Source: Salminus brasiliensis (lineage: Eukaryota; Chordata; Actinopteri; Characiformes; Bryconidae). Taken from it: 64,000 nucleotides of DNA. The notes below the pieces were generated by a model. That model was not told where the DNA came from and made no database searches. It was given only the letters and a program-made list of their open reading frames with translations. The stretch lies in the NCBI RefSeq assembly GCF_030463535.1, contig NC_132878.1, positions 40,181,554 to 40,245,553 on the forward strand. Direction: 5' to 3'. This document shows, one piece after another, positions 17,391-42,563 of the stretch (its first letter is position 1; each line of letters starts with the position of its first letter). The position numbers were made by a program, and so were the translations under genes.

Positions 17391-18960
17391 TAGATAAGCA
17401 ATTGTTTCCCACGCATTTGTCTCTGCTGTCCACAGACCAGTCACACTTGGAGATTTTTCTTCTTCACACATTTCCCAAAACAGTTCTACACCATCTACAA
17501 CAACTGATGTTGCAAACAGCTTTACAGAAATCCAGTAATAAGACAAAAGATCAGCGACACACATACACACAGCAAAAGTGATGAGGAAAAACCCCCATTA
17601 AAGCTGGAAGAAGAAACCTTGGGAGGAAGCAAGATTCACAAGGCGGGACTGGGTAATCAGGGTGGCACATAACAGGATCTCGAGGTCTCGCAGGTACCCA
17701 GGAGTGAGCCCATGTAGGGCTATACATGTTGATAGTAGAATTTTATAATCAATGTGGATATTAACTGGAAGCCAATGCGATGTTGATAAAACTGGACTGA
17801 AATGGTCTCATGTTCTAGTTTCAGTAAGGACCCTGGCTGCAGTATTTTGAACTAGCTGAAGTTTACTGAGGTTTCTGCTGGAACAATTTAATAGGAAAAA
17901 GTTTGATAACATCATGCATTTCACGTTTTTAATTTTCTTTGTCATCAGGTTTGGCTGATATATAGAGCTGTGTGTCATCCGCATGACAATGGAGGTTAAC
18001 GCCATGTCTGCTTATAACTGAGCCCAGTGGCAATCCATAATGTAATTAATAGTGGCCCTAAAATAGAATTCCACATCTCACTTTTGTATAATTTGAAGAT
18101 ACATCCTTTACCTTGATAACTGACAATGATCAGTTAGATATGATTTGAACAACGATAGGGCAGTTCCTGTGATCTCAACCATGTTCCCTAACCTTTCTAG
18201 GAGAATAATGTGGTCTATCGTATCAAAAGCTGCACTGAGGTCGAGTAGCGTTAATAAGGATACATAGCCTTGATCAGAGGCAAGAAGGCTGTTTCAGTGC
18301 TATGATGGGATCTGAATCCAGATTGGAATTTTTCATCCATATGGTTCTTATGCAGGTATGAGTTGTTGCCACATGTTTTTCTAAGATCCTAAATATAAAT
18401 GTTAGGTCAGAAATAGGTCTGTAATTAGACAGTACCCTAAAATCAGCATTTGGTTTCTTGATCAAAGATTTAATAACTGCTATTTTTTTAGGCTAAGGGA
18501 TAAATTTACAAAAAACATTATAATAGGTTTGATTATAACTGAGAGTACGTCTTTTAGAAATTTTGAAGATCATTTTCTCAAGTTCTAGCTAGGAAAGTGG
18601 GTAAAAAGCCTCCGGCCTTTCTCTTGCAACTATGTTTTGTTCTATATCAGCAACATCAGGTGACAGACATGTAAGATTTATATAATTGAGTACACATTCT
18701 ATGTAGAGGTCGATAAATGGAAGGTTTTCAATAAATTTTAGGGCTGTAAATGTAAATTATGCACTTCGTCAGCAAGGAAAGAAGTAGCTTGTTTGAAATG
18801 TAATGGTCTGAGACCACTGAGCTGTGAGGAAGAATATTTAGGTTATTGATGCTAATATCCAGGGTCAAAACTAAATCCGAGGTGTGATTACAGTAATGTG
18901 TAGGACCTATTACATCTAAGATTGATTAAAATGTTTCTTGAAATAAGACATCTTGTAATA
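17391..18960 (-). repeat. L2-like LINE, decayed, antisense
   Basis: Reads as a LINE on the minus strand. A 3' tail with the AGAAGAAACCTTGGGAGGAA block lies at 17500-17640. RT C-terminal words such as LQLVQNTAARVLTETRT lie around 17808-17870, and upstream RT motifs continue to 18500. Many stops and frameshifts. It is the same family as 53.9-56.4 kb. Confidence 0.75.
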
Positions 18961-19080
18961 TTGGAATGTCAAGTCAAGCGCTTTTTACAACTGTTGTTAC
19001 AAAGCAGCTTTACGCAATCAGTAATTAGTAAAAGACAGAAAAAAAAGAAAAACAAATAACATAAAAAGACATGAAATGTC
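18961..19080 (-). repeat. LINE tail fragment, antisense
   Basis: CAAGCGCTTTTTACAACTG and CAAAGCAGCTTTACGCAATC followed by AGTAATTAGTAAAAGAC repeat the tail seen at 53900-53970. Only the 3' end of the element is present. Confidence 0.65.
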
Positions 19081-19840
19081 TGTCATTTGTTTTGGTTTTC
19101 CATCTTTGAGGGAAACACTAATAGTGGAATAAATACAAATAGCATTAATACCAAAATGCTGGCTTTACTTTACTTAATGTTATTATGTTAAAACATTTCT
19201 AGTATTATTTATATGTCTCTTCCAACATCTGGTTTGGTAAATCAATGCTGTGATGGAATTTACAAATCCACATGCTGGCTAGAGATGTCCAGGAGAAATC
19301 TAGAACTAGCTCACAAAACATTTAGTACTTTCTTACTTGAGAAACACTTTTAACTTTTTACTGTATTTATGTTTACCTGCATCTTTACCTGTTCTTATTT
19401 TTGTATACTTATTGCCAAGATAAATTGTTTAAAACCATTGTTGCATAGTAATAATGGTATTATACAGCAAACATAGCAATGTCATGGGTCCAAATAGCAT
19501 GTGCTATAAAACCTTCAAGCATGACAGAGGGAATATTTGCTGGGTGCTGGTCAGATCTATATCAGTGTAAAAGAGGGCAGTTGAGCCTGGTGTGTTACAA
19601 CTGGAATGTAAAGACTGCCGATAAGCCTGCATGTCAAGGACTCCTTAGAGCTTTTTGGAAAGTGCTTTGCTCAATAAGAAACTATTGCAATGAAAGATGG
19701 TGGTCAAAAACAGTTTAAATGATCACTCAGTTGTCCATCAGTAGTAAGTCAACTCATTTGAGGAGCTAATGATACCAGCCAGCTACCTAGACTTTCTTCT
19801 ACTACAGCTACTAATACAGCAGTGATACTAGTGCACTAGT
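19081..19840. other. Unassigned intergenic DNA
   Basis: AT-rich, with no recognisable gene. The open frame at 19479-19718 lacks any family signature. Confidence 0.4.
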
Positions 19841-19844
19841 GACA

Positions 19845-20625
19845 CTTTGCAAGGATATCCAAGTAACCACCTAGGCACTATAGCAACCATGTTGAATAAC
19901 ACAGCAACAACCTAACAACACGCTGTAGCAACTAGCCAGCTAGCAGCACCCTACCAACCAAATAACAACAATCTAGCAACAATCTGAAACACCATAGCAA
20001 ATGCTTAGCAACAGCACAGCAACCACGTGGAACATCATAGCAACTGATTAGCAACAGCATTGCTAATCACTCTGAACAGCATAACACCCACCCACCCACC
20101 TTCTATGCAGCAAAAGCATTGCAACCATTTGTAATATCACAAGAACCCTTTAACAACAGCATGGCAACCATCTGGAAATGCATAGCAACTGCCTAAAAAT
20201 CATGTGGAATATCACAGCAACCACCTAGCAACTCTAAAGTAACCACTTAGGATGCATACCAACCGCTTAGCAATAGCATAGCAAGAGCCAATAAATTGCA
20301 TAAGCAAACGCCTACCAAACACTCCACATGGAATAGCACAGAGACCACCTGGAATATCATAGCAAGTGTGCTGCAAAGACACAGCAACCATCTGCAACAG
20401 CTCAGCAACAGCATAGCAACCACATAGAAGCCACATAGTATCTATATGGGATACCAGGGATACAACTTTAGTAACAGCTTGGCAAACACTTGGAACAGTG
20501 CAGGAACCACATAGCAACCACCTAGCAACACCTTAACAAGCAGTAACAATTAACAGCATCATAACCACATGGGTCAGCAAAGTAACTCCATAGCAATCAC
20601 ATGGATAATAACTACAGCTGTGCAC
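19845..20625. repeat. Degenerate minisatellite based on TAGCAACCAC
   Basis: Dozens of diverged units such as CATAGCAACCACCTAGCAACA occur over roughly 780 bp, with variable spacing and substitutions. The pattern makes spurious open frames, for example on the minus strand at 20212-20517. Confidence 0.9.
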
Positions 20626-20879
20626 TCACTCAGCATCTTCTTCAGTAAATGCAGTTTCGTGTTAACTGTACTAAGGATTTCATTAAAATTCATTTGCTCT
20701 TAAACTATTATGCATTCTAAATAATCACAACTCTGAGAAAACAATGTCCAAGGTAAAATGTCAATTCAAATTTTAATTCCTGTCGGCCTGTTATATACAC
20801 TAAAGTTGAAAGGTTTAAAAAATGTTTATTCTGATTAATAAATAAGTAAGTTGTAATACAGTTGTAATCAAAAATTTAT

Positions 20880-21625
20880 CAGCTCCCATTGTACATTTTA
20901 TTTATTAGGTTTATTAGCAAAATGTACAAACTTTGATATGTGTGATTGGTTAATTGTAAACAGCTGATGTTTACAATCAAAGACCAATATAAACATCTCA
21001 ACACAGCTAGCTCACAGTTATTTAACCTCACTCAGTTCATTAATGCTTCTAGAGATACAGCTGGAAGCACAGTTCAGCAAGTTCAGAGTTAAAGGATCAA
21101 AGGACGTGGAAGAAAGAGGAAGCTGTCACTGGCTGTCACTAGATTTTTGAGGAGTGACTGCAAAAGACCTCTGCACCAAGATTAGGTGGCAGCAGGCATG
21201 GATATTTCAGTTTGCACATAAAGGTGCATACTAAACACTGACTCAAAAGCATGAAGCATGGCTAGGTGATGCTCTGCAGGTCAAAATACAGGTCTAAATG
21301 GATTTAATCAAATAATTTAGGAAATCAGGAAATCCTAGGAGAAAACATCATGCCTTCTGTAAAGAAGCTGAAGCTTGGGCATTGTTGGACCTTCCAACAG
21401 TACAGTGATCCCAAGCATACCTCAAAGTCCACCGAGGCTTGGTTTCAGAAGAAGTACGAATTGTGATTAATGACTGCAGTAGTCATTAAAAGTGACATTT
21501 TCTGTTAACTTTTTAAGCACTAAGCACTAACTAATTCTTGATTTTATACACCTGTGGCAATTATTCAATTATTAAATATTGAATAAATTATTGAGGTGTG
21601 TCCCAATACGTTTGACCACATAGTG
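20880..21625 (+). mobile_element. Tc1/mariner-like element remnant
   Basis: Transposase words on the plus strand include a helix-turn-helix region remnant near 21080-21130 and, at 21345-21460, a stretch ending in a DPKHTSKSTEAWFQKK-like motif. The end GTTTGACCACATAGTGTA (21609-21626) looks like a terminal repeat. Most of the catalytic domain is missing. Confidence 0.65.
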
Positions 21626-22129
21626 TACCATAACTCACATGGTACATAAATTCACAGATTCATCATGGTAGTGTTCATGGTACTGTGGGTGATGGTAGTA
21701 TGATTGTAGCAGGAGAGTTTCTTGGTGTTTTAGAGGTGTCAGTGTTAATGCTAGGTAGAGAGTGGGTCTATCACCCAAACATATTTGCACAAGAGATGCA
21801 CATATTATTTGCAAAATAATTTGATTTGGTGTGTTGAAAAAAATATGAGAGTATAAATCTGGCCCTTCATCATATACATTTGCCATGTGTTTTGGACAAA
21901 AACAAAATACAATTAAATTACAACAAATGTATGGTTTTGCAGCCCTCAGATTTAGGCCGCTGAGGCCTTATTATGTAAAGAGTGTGTGACTTAGCTCTTT
22001 TGTGTTCTGTTTTTGTTTTGTATATACTTTCCTTTGACTCAATAAATCCAATATCACTGGAACTTCCCTAAAAGCATTTGGCTGTGTCCTTGTGGTGAAC
22101 TGTCTTTCGCATCTGCTTGAAGCCACACT

Positions 22130-22560
22130 ACCACATCACACTTGGGCATCATTGGACCTTCTAACAATACAATGATCCCACCAGTGTTTGGTTTCAAAAG
22201 AAGTCCTGGAAGATCCTGGAGTGGCCGTCACAGTCGCCTGACTTGAACCCCATAGAAAATCTTGGTTGGAATTTAAAGAAGGTGGTTGCAGCAGCAAACC
22301 CAGGAGTATCACTGAACTAGACACCACTGCCTATGAAGAATTGGCTAAGATTCCTCAGGAATGCTGCCAGAAGCTGGTGTCTGGCTACTAAGTACTAAAG
22401 ACGCCAGTGATGAAGGGGTTGAATAATTGTCAGACACTTGTTCTATTGGTTGTGTTGAGAGGTTTCAATTAGTCTTGTTTGATTGGTTTAGTGTAAACAG
22501 CTGAAAATTTGCACATTTTGATAATATACCTTATTTGCAGTGCTGGAGAATTTGGTGAAG
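22130..22560 (+). mobile_element. Tc1-like fragment, left arm of an inverted pair
   Basis: It encodes a degenerate transposase C-terminus ([20 protein letters not shown] motif near 22210-22265) and a 3' segment. It is the approximate reverse complement of 22870-23330. Confidence 0.75.
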
Positions 22561-22869
22561 AACAGGACACTTTGAAGGCAAACATGAGGGAGTTAATCCT
22601 AGTACAGTGATTAACAAACTTTAACCCAAAGAATGACAATCTAAAAGTTTCAGAAAACAGGCAAGGGCACATACATCAAAGACTGTACCTAGGAAACAGC
22701 CTAAGGTAAAATATTGCAGCTCTGTTCTAAATGTTTCTGTGAGCACTGATAAGTGTTGCGGTACCCAAAATTAAGTATGTTAAACAGTAGAGCAGAAAAC
22801 AGGAAGGGTTGCTGACTGACACTTTATTACCACTGTCTCAGTCTTGACTCCTTCATTACATTACAACTG

Positions 22870-23330
22870 CAATCGAGGTGATTAATTCCCCACTCCAAAT
22901 TAGATTAGCAAAATGCACAAATTTTCACTGTTTGGTATAAATTTTCTCCACTTTCAACACACACTGATACTTTTACTGAACCACTGCAGTCTCACCCCTT
23001 CAAGACTTCTTGGCATCTTCAGTACTTAGTAAAGCACAATTTTAATGTTATAACCTGCTGCAAACGTGAAGCATAGCCAGCCACCAGCTTCTGGCAGCGT
23101 CCCTGAGGAATCTTAACCTATTCCTATTCTGCTAGGTCAGTGATATTCTTGGGTTTGCTGCTGCAACCACCTTCTTCAAATTCCACCAGAATTTTCTATG
23201 GGGATCAAGTCAGGTGACTGTGACAATCCCTACAGAATCGTCTATGGCTTCTTCTGAAACCAAGCCTAGGTAGACTTTGAGGTATGCTTGGGATTAATGT
23301 CCTGTTAGACTGTCCAACACTGTAACAACA
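22870..23330 (-). mobile_element. Tc1-like fragment, right arm of an inverted pair
   Basis: On the minus strand this repeats the 22130-22560 fragment: AAGATTCCTCAGG followed by GCTGCCAGAAGCTGGTG, then ACTAAGTACT, then AAATTTGTGCATTTTG-type end sequence. About 300 bp of loop separates the arms. Confidence 0.75.
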
Positions 23331-23372
23331 ACAATAATAATAACAACTGTAACAACAATAACAAGAACAATA
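23318..23372. repeat. (AAC/AAT)n trinucleotide tract
   Basis: Imperfect CAACAACAATAATAATAACAA repeats. Confidence 0.85.
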
Positions 23373-23754
23373 GGGGTTTAATAAAAGTACAACCATAACC
23401 ATAATTATACTATCATGGTCAAAAATATTGGCAACCCTGCACTTCTTTAAGAAAATGCACTACTCCCCAAACATTGTTGCAGTTGATAATATTCACTATA
23501 AATATTTTCTTAAATATTTTCTTTTCTTATTTATCTCCAAGTCATCTGCTCTCCCTGTCCTGTCAGCATCCAATGAGCAACTGGTATTTCTTGTTATGAT
23601 GTTCAGAAATGGAGTACTGGAAAAAAATATGACAGGTAATTACATCAAGAAACCTCAACTCCTATACAATTCTCTGTTGTACTTCTATTATCTGACTAGT
23701 ACTTTCACAACCTCTCTTTTTTCTAAGACAGTTGAAACAGCAGAATATGATTTA

Positions 23755-24035
23755 TTTAAGTTTCATTTACCTGACGCTCTTTTCCAGAGCGACTTACATG
23801 GTTACTCATATTACAGAGGTGGGCCAATGTAGTGTTAAGAGTCTTGCCCAAGGACTTGTATTGGTGTAGCACACCCAGACTGCTACTCTCCACACCATAC
23901 ACAAGCATCACTACATTGATTGACTTGATTGATGAATAGGTCTGTGTAATGTGGTAGCTCACCTGGAGGTGGATTAAAACCACCAACCTTTTGGGCGGGA
24001 GACCAGTATGAACTGAGTGAGCTACCAACTGATAA
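23755..24035 (-). repeat. L2/SINE-type 3' fragment
   Basis: CCAGAGCGACTTACAT, CTTGCCCAAGGACTTG and GATTAAAACCACCAACC, ending in GGGAGACC, follow the widespread fish L2-tail consensus as I know it. Here it reads on the minus strand. Confidence 0.6.
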
Positions 24036-24039
24036 ATTA

Positions 24040-24662
24040 GGAGTGGGACCCAGTGCACAGTTAGGCAGAATCAGAGAACAAACTAAATGCAGCTAAAGAC
24101 AACAACAGAAAGTACTGAAAGAACTAGAACACTCAGAAATGGAGGAAATATGCAATTACAATAGAAAATGAAAGGTTGCTTTATAGGGGATTTGAACCCC
24201 CAACCTCTTGCTTATGAGACCAAAGGAAACACACTGCACCACTGGAGCAGCTGCATGGAATGGAGACCAAAGACTGACCAGCTCAAAATCAGTGAACAAA
24301 CGGAAAAGCTTAAATAAGAGTAAGTTTCCCAAACAAAAAAGAAAAAGGTGGGGAAAAGAATGAAGGGGGGCAACAATGCTAAACAAAACCAAAGAGAAGT
24401 GGAAACTCAAAAGACTTAAAGGAAAGATTAGTTTTCACTTACGTGTTCTTTTGTTTCAAAGAACTTGAGACAAGCCCAAGAAGAGGTTAGGCCTAGACCA
24501 ACAAGAGATCAGAAAAGAGATCCAGGTGAACACTCGAGGGATTTAACGGTCTTACTTGTGTGTGAGAAACCCAAGACTGAGCACAGGGCTAGAGGTTGGC
24601 TCTTCTTAAATAGGTGTTGCTGATTGCCCCTAATCAGTGTGTAGTGGTTCTGGGTTTCCCTC
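24040..24662 (-). repeat. Direct repeat flanking gypsy remnant, left copy
   Basis: It aligns with 25932-26518 over its whole length, from GTGGGACCCA to GGTTCTGGGTTTCCCTCT, with small indels. Its position either side of a gypsy fragment suggests LTRs or LTR plus leader. A tRNA-like segment lies at 24178-24256. Confidence 0.75.
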
Positions 24663-24665
24663 TAC

Positions 24666-24700
24666 AGCCCCCCCCCCCCCCCCACACACACACACAAAGT
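24666..24700. repeat. Poly(C) followed by (CA)n
   Basis: About 17 C then roughly 8 CA units. Confidence 0.95.
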
Positions 24701-24789
24701 CCAAGGAGAGATGGGACCATGGGCATGAAGGAATGGGCAAGCCTGTCCTGGGCTCCTTGTTCTGAGCACAGACCTGGCAGGCAGCTATA

Positions 24790-25931
24790 TTGCGAGTACC
24801 GGTGATTCCTGGATGGGCTGTAAATGGTGATGCATGACCCCACTGGAGTACTTGAGGTCTAACAGAAGTAGGGACATAAAGCCTTCCTGGAGGTCCCCCA
24901 CCTGTTTCATTTTCACTCCGAGGGGCATTTTATATTGCAGTCTCCGAACCCCAGGAGCCACAATCCGAGTGTCAGGGACTATGGGTTTTGGCAGTTGCTC
25001 AGAGGATGGAGGATCCCCCTGCCTGGAGAAAGAAACGGAGGTCATGAGGGGCAGAAGGTAATGGTGTTTGACTGTAATTTTATTTAAACCCCTGATGAAG
25101 CCCCCCATCCTTCTTCCCTACAAAGAAAAATCTGGCTCCTGCTGGAGAGGTCAAAGGCTGGATAAAGCCTAAAGCCAACGCATCTTGTATGTAGTCCTGC
25201 ATGGCTTTCCGCTCAGGGCTGGAGAGGGAGAACAGTCTGCCATGTGGAGGACTGGTACCTGGGAGGAGGTTAACAGCACAGTCAAAAGACCAGTGGGCTG
25301 GTAGGATTTGAGATTTCTGTTTACTAAAAACCTCCCTCAAGTCAAAGTACTCAGAAAGGACTCAAGATAATTTAGGGACACCAGGGAGTGATGGGAAGGA
25401 TGCATGTAGGATGGGGCAGACTACCAAACAAAACTCTTTGCAATGCAGCCCCCAGGCTGTTACTGACCGTGTTAGCCAGTCAAGGTGGGGGTTATGATGT
25501 TGTAACCAGGGGAACCCCAAAACCAGCTGCAGCTGGGGAGCACTGATCAGGAACAGAGTGATTAAAGTGGTCAAGTCTGTTGCGAGGCCACCCCTGGCTC
25601 AAGAAACTGCCCATCAATAGCGGATATAGGCAGAAGATGTTCCAGATATATCAATGGCAATCCCAATGGCATATCTCAATGTCCAGATTGCCCACAGTAA
25701 AGGCATCATTAGGAGGCGGGGTCTGGTTTCTTCCCTACAGACAGGGTGAACAAAAGCATGGCAGCCGTAAAGAAGTCTGTGGATGCACACACATCGGGTG
25801 TATTCTCCAAAACAGGAGTGGCCCAAGCAAGGGCATGACCTGTGAGTAAGGAAATTATATAAGCTACTTTGGTCCTCTCAGTAGGAAAGCAAGAGGGCTG
25901 CTGTTTAAAGGCTAGAGAGCATTGGAGAAGT
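24790..25931 (-). mobile_element. Decayed Ty3/gypsy retrotransposon, gag-pol fragments
   Basis: On the minus strand, a gag-like piece (25709-25951: [20 protein letters not shown]) is followed by a protease-RT linker (25362-25574: LVLGFPWLQHHNPHLDW). The RT start comes next (25080-25340: [23 protein letters not shown]), then [16 protein letters not shown] near 25050-25090. After that the order is rearranged. Several frameshifts and deletions are present, and no intact RT catalytic core remains. Confidence 0.85.
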
Positions 25932-26518
25932 TGAGTGGGACCCAAGGGCACAGTTAGGCAGAATCAGAGAACAAACTAAATGCAGCTAAAGACATCAGAA
26001 ACGACTAGGACACTCAGAAACGGAAAAAATATGCAATTACAATAGAAACTGAAAAGTTTATAGGGGATTTGAACCCACAACCTCATGCTTAGGAGACCAG
26101 AGGAAACACACTGCACCACTCGAGCAGTTGCATGAAATGTTAAAACCAAAGAGGAAAACTTGGGTTGCCAGGGGAAGACCAACCAGCTCAAAATCACAGA
26201 GCGAAAGGAAAACTTAAATAAGAGTAAGCTTCCCAAACAAAAGGGAAAAAGGCAGGGAAATAAGAACAAAGCCAAAGAGAGGTGAAAACTCAAAAGACTT
26301 TTGGCTTCAAAGAACTTGAGACAAGAGGTTAGGTCTGGGACCAACAGGAGATCAGAAAAGAGACCCAGGAGAACACACGAGGTAGGTCTACCGATTTACC
26401 AGACCAAGACTGAGCACAGAGCTAGAGGTTGGCGCTCCTTAAATAGGAAAGGGACTGGTGTTGCTTATTATTATTGCTGATTGCCCCTAATCAGTGTGTA
26501 GTGGTTCTGGGTTTCCCT
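25932..26518 (-). repeat. Direct repeat flanking gypsy remnant, right copy
   Basis: Second copy of the 24040-24662 repeat. It contains a tRNA-like segment at 26050-26128. The gag-like frame at 25709-25951 runs slightly into it, so the unit is probably more than the LTR alone. Confidence 0.75.
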
Positions 26519-26869
26519 CTGGAGGCTGGGGGTGGCATAGCAGGTTGCCCAGCCAGAGTTGGCAACCATTACAGGACCCAAAAATATGTACTGATGTTAA
26601 CGGTATCTTTTCAGGCAAGTCAGAGATGTTAGCTAGCTAGAAAGGCTGGTAAAGTAAAGTGCTGGTGGTAGGATGTTACAATAATAAGTGCCAACAGATG
26701 GGAACAATGACAGATCCTAGAACTTCACTAGTCAGCAAAATATTTATATATATTCGTTTACATCTGTATATTGAGAAGGGACATTTTGAGCTTATTGGAA
26801 TATTGGAGGGAATGTGTCCATCACAACCTCGTCATTCATAGGCATCGGTTTAACTCCTTCAGAGTAGTA
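26519..26869. other. Unassigned intergenic DNA
   Basis: Starts with a gypsy-flank-like GC-rich segment (26519-26580). No gene seen in the rest. Confidence 0.35.
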
Positions 26870-27300
26870 TGACCTGCTCAAGGCAGAATTACACGTGCCA
26901 TATTCCTTAAATTTCTTAATGATGGATTTAACTGAACTTCAGGGAATGTTCAGTGACTTGGACATTGTTGTTTAGTCCTGAAGGTATATTTGTAGCCAGG
27001 GATACTGATTGACCAGTGGCTGGTGTCTCTACACTACAATCACTTGAGACACATTCTCTGCACTCAGGTGATCTCATTTCATTACTTGTGAGACAACTAG
27101 CACCAGCTGCCTGCTGGACCTCTGCTGAATAAGGTCAGTCACTTTAAAGAGGGTAAATATTTATGCAATCACATATTTTACATATTTTTATTTTATTTGT
27201 AGAGACTTTCCCTGGTTGACATTAAATTGTTTTGTTTTGTAAATTCCCAAAAACAAATATCTAGGGGGTGAATACATTTATAGGGACTGTATATTACATA
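26870..27300. mobile_element. Probable DNA-transposon end fragment
   Basis: The end GGGGGTGAATACATTTATAGGGACTGTAT and the preceding CAATCACATATTTTACATAT...TTGTAAATTC resemble a terminal repeat common in fish Tc1-type elements. The opposite end was not found. Confidence 0.4.
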
Positions 27301-29875
27301 GCTAGGACCTCCATACAAATGCCACTAAAATGCCCTACAACATATACTAGTAACTATTATTAGTCATATTTACTTTTCTTTTGGTTAATTCATGTTGCTG
27401 TCAATCATAAGCAAAATTAATGTAATTTTTCACCGGAAGCTTCCATCAAAATGTTTCCACCTCTAAAATGATTCGTCATTGTTCACTAGCAGATGGCAAT
27501 AAATAATATCAACCAATTCACCTCATCCTCCACTCAGGTAGCTGTAACCACCCTGATTGGATATTTCATTTAGAAACAGGTCACAGTGTGGAAGGAAAAT
27601 ACATACCATTTCTTCCAACAGGAGGAAAGATCTATTAGAAAGGTGTTATCCCAGTTGTCAACTAGTAATCTTAATGGAAGAAAAAGCTGATTAAGATTTA
27701 CACACCTGATAGGTACATCCACTGCAGCTGTTGGATCAGAGGTAATATTATGTGACGCTGCTTCACTTTTATGTAAATAAATATGGATAGTTAAGAGTTT
27801 ATACAACATTCTTTAATTTATTTCATTTTATGATAACAGAATGCTCAATTTTACAAGTCATTTGAGAAACATCACAGCTTCTGCAAAAAGTGCATGAGAC
27901 ACATGAAACATTTGTATCTACTGAACTCCTGCACAGAGATGTAAAATGTACAGACAAATATGGAATGCCCTTTGGTCTACTACCTTCCTCAAAATCAGCA
28001 CAGAATCACTACAAAGAAAGTGAACCCAACTCATGTGGCCTTGTTGCCTACATCATGTTCCCGTCACATAACGGTCATCAGTAGTGCGTGCACGGAGGTC
28101 ATACACTTCCTTAACCTTATTTATAGCTTCTGCCAAGATTAAGAATAAGGCTTTCATTGGGAACAGTAAGAAAAAGATACATATTAACCAAAAAGAACCT
28201 CTATATCCGATGGGCTTTCTTTAGCCGCATCATCATATACCCAGGTGGACCACAGAAAAATTCTGGAGTGTTCTTCATAAGAAAAGCTATGTTAGCAATG
28301 GTGGAGCTAGTTTTTTTTGGTCGTCGTGGCACAAAGGTGATCAACTGGTAAGGTCTCAAGAAAGAATTTAGGTGCACCATACAGCTTCGACTTTAGTCTA
28401 AAACAACTTAGCTCTTTATAGTAACAAATAGCCTTTTACTCTAAGACAATGAGCACCTTCCCACACTGCTCTATTAAGGCAATTGCTTGGGGGGGGGGGG
28501 GGATTAGTCTAAATCACAGTTTAATTTTGCAATAGGAACTGTAAGAAGAGCTTTATCAGCAAGTTCCTACACCAAGCAAAAAGGTCTTTAGCTTGTACAA
28601 AATAAGTCAGTCATACGCCACATAATGTGAAAGATCAGCAACATGCACTCAAGTAAGACATTAATCCAAATGGAATCAGAAACTGTCTATCAGCAACTCC
28701 ACATTTCCAGTTCTACAGAAACAAAGCAGTGTAAATTCCTCATTTTACTTTTCCCCTAATAAATGAGACCTTCATATTGATAACATAAAATAATTACAAA
28801 AACATTACAAAAAACAAAACAAAAAACAATTAAATTAAATGCCATGAAATTGGTGGACCTCAGCAAAAAACAAACAAATAAACAAACAAACAAACAAAAA
28901 AAAAAACGACATGGAAATTTGTGCATTTGTATATATTGTTTTCCTTTAAAACATCCTGAGATATGCATATAGAAGTTAATAGATGCTACGGCAATTCATT
29001 GAAGTATTCTGTTTAACGTTTTTAACAATTTGTATCACAGAACATTGTTCTCCACAGAACCTTTAAAAATGTGACAATGCTGCTGAAGATTACACAGAAT
29101 GGCTACTGCTACTACATTTCAGAGGCTTGTGAAAGTAAGCCTAAAAGGAGAGTGTAAACCACGTCCATGACATCATGTTGTTAGTTGATGTGAATTAAGT
29201 GACCTCAAAACAAAACAAAAAAATAAAAGAAATTCATAATTCATTATAAAAGTGTTTTTGACATTAGGCTTCATATAAAAAGTCTTATATGGTTACCATG
29301 AAAGATAGGAATAAGGTTTTGATATGGTGACATAAAAGAAAGAACTGCCATGTCATCTGTATGCTTCTGTAGATATGCAAAATTATTATTTACTCTTTGT
29401 AATACTTCCTCATAGTTGTTTGTTCAGTAATAACAGACACTTCTCATATGGAATCTCTTCTATTTTCTTATAATAAATAATATTACATAAAACATTTCTT
29501 TGTTTTTTATTTCAACTGAACCTTTTTTCTTTCAACAGATACTTTGGTTAAAAGCTTGTGATAAAGAAACTTTTGCTTCCTAATAATCACACGTTATTTT
29601 GAAATCCAGAACACTATATATTAATAATGATATTATTAGTATTGCCATTAGTTGGCAATAATTGTAAAAAATAAAATAAGACTCAACATCTGGTCAGTTA
29701 AATGGGGCACATTCTGATGCATTCATCCCATCAACATGAATAAATTAGGATACTCAAGAACATTTTATACTCTTTTTATATTTTGTTGCATCTTTCAAGT
29801 GGACTACATAACATGAACCACCTGCGATATGCAACCAGTGCATGGTTTTGAGTTTCAGATGGCAGACTGGTTGGG
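27301..29875. other. sptlc2 3' flank, probably including its 3' UTR
   Basis: It lies directly downstream of the sptlc2 stop on the minus strand. 28590-29875 has no transposon signature and is likely 3' UTR, at least in part; a minus-strand AATAAA (plus TTTATT) occurs near 29500. A G run lies at 28489-28501 and a (CAAA)n tract at 28866-28905. Two short open minus-strand frames at 28201-28344 and 28043-28150 are unassigned. Confidence 0.4.

Positions 29876-42563
<12,688 letters not shown>

Noticed and set aside
20212-20517. 101-codon minus-strand frame rich in Cys/Val
   Set aside because: Produced by the TAGCAACCAC minisatellite; no domain.
24178-24256. A functional tRNA-Met gene
   Set aside because: The tRNA-like segment lacks convincing acceptor-stem pairing by eye and lies in a repeat, so it is listed as a finding, not an RNA gene.
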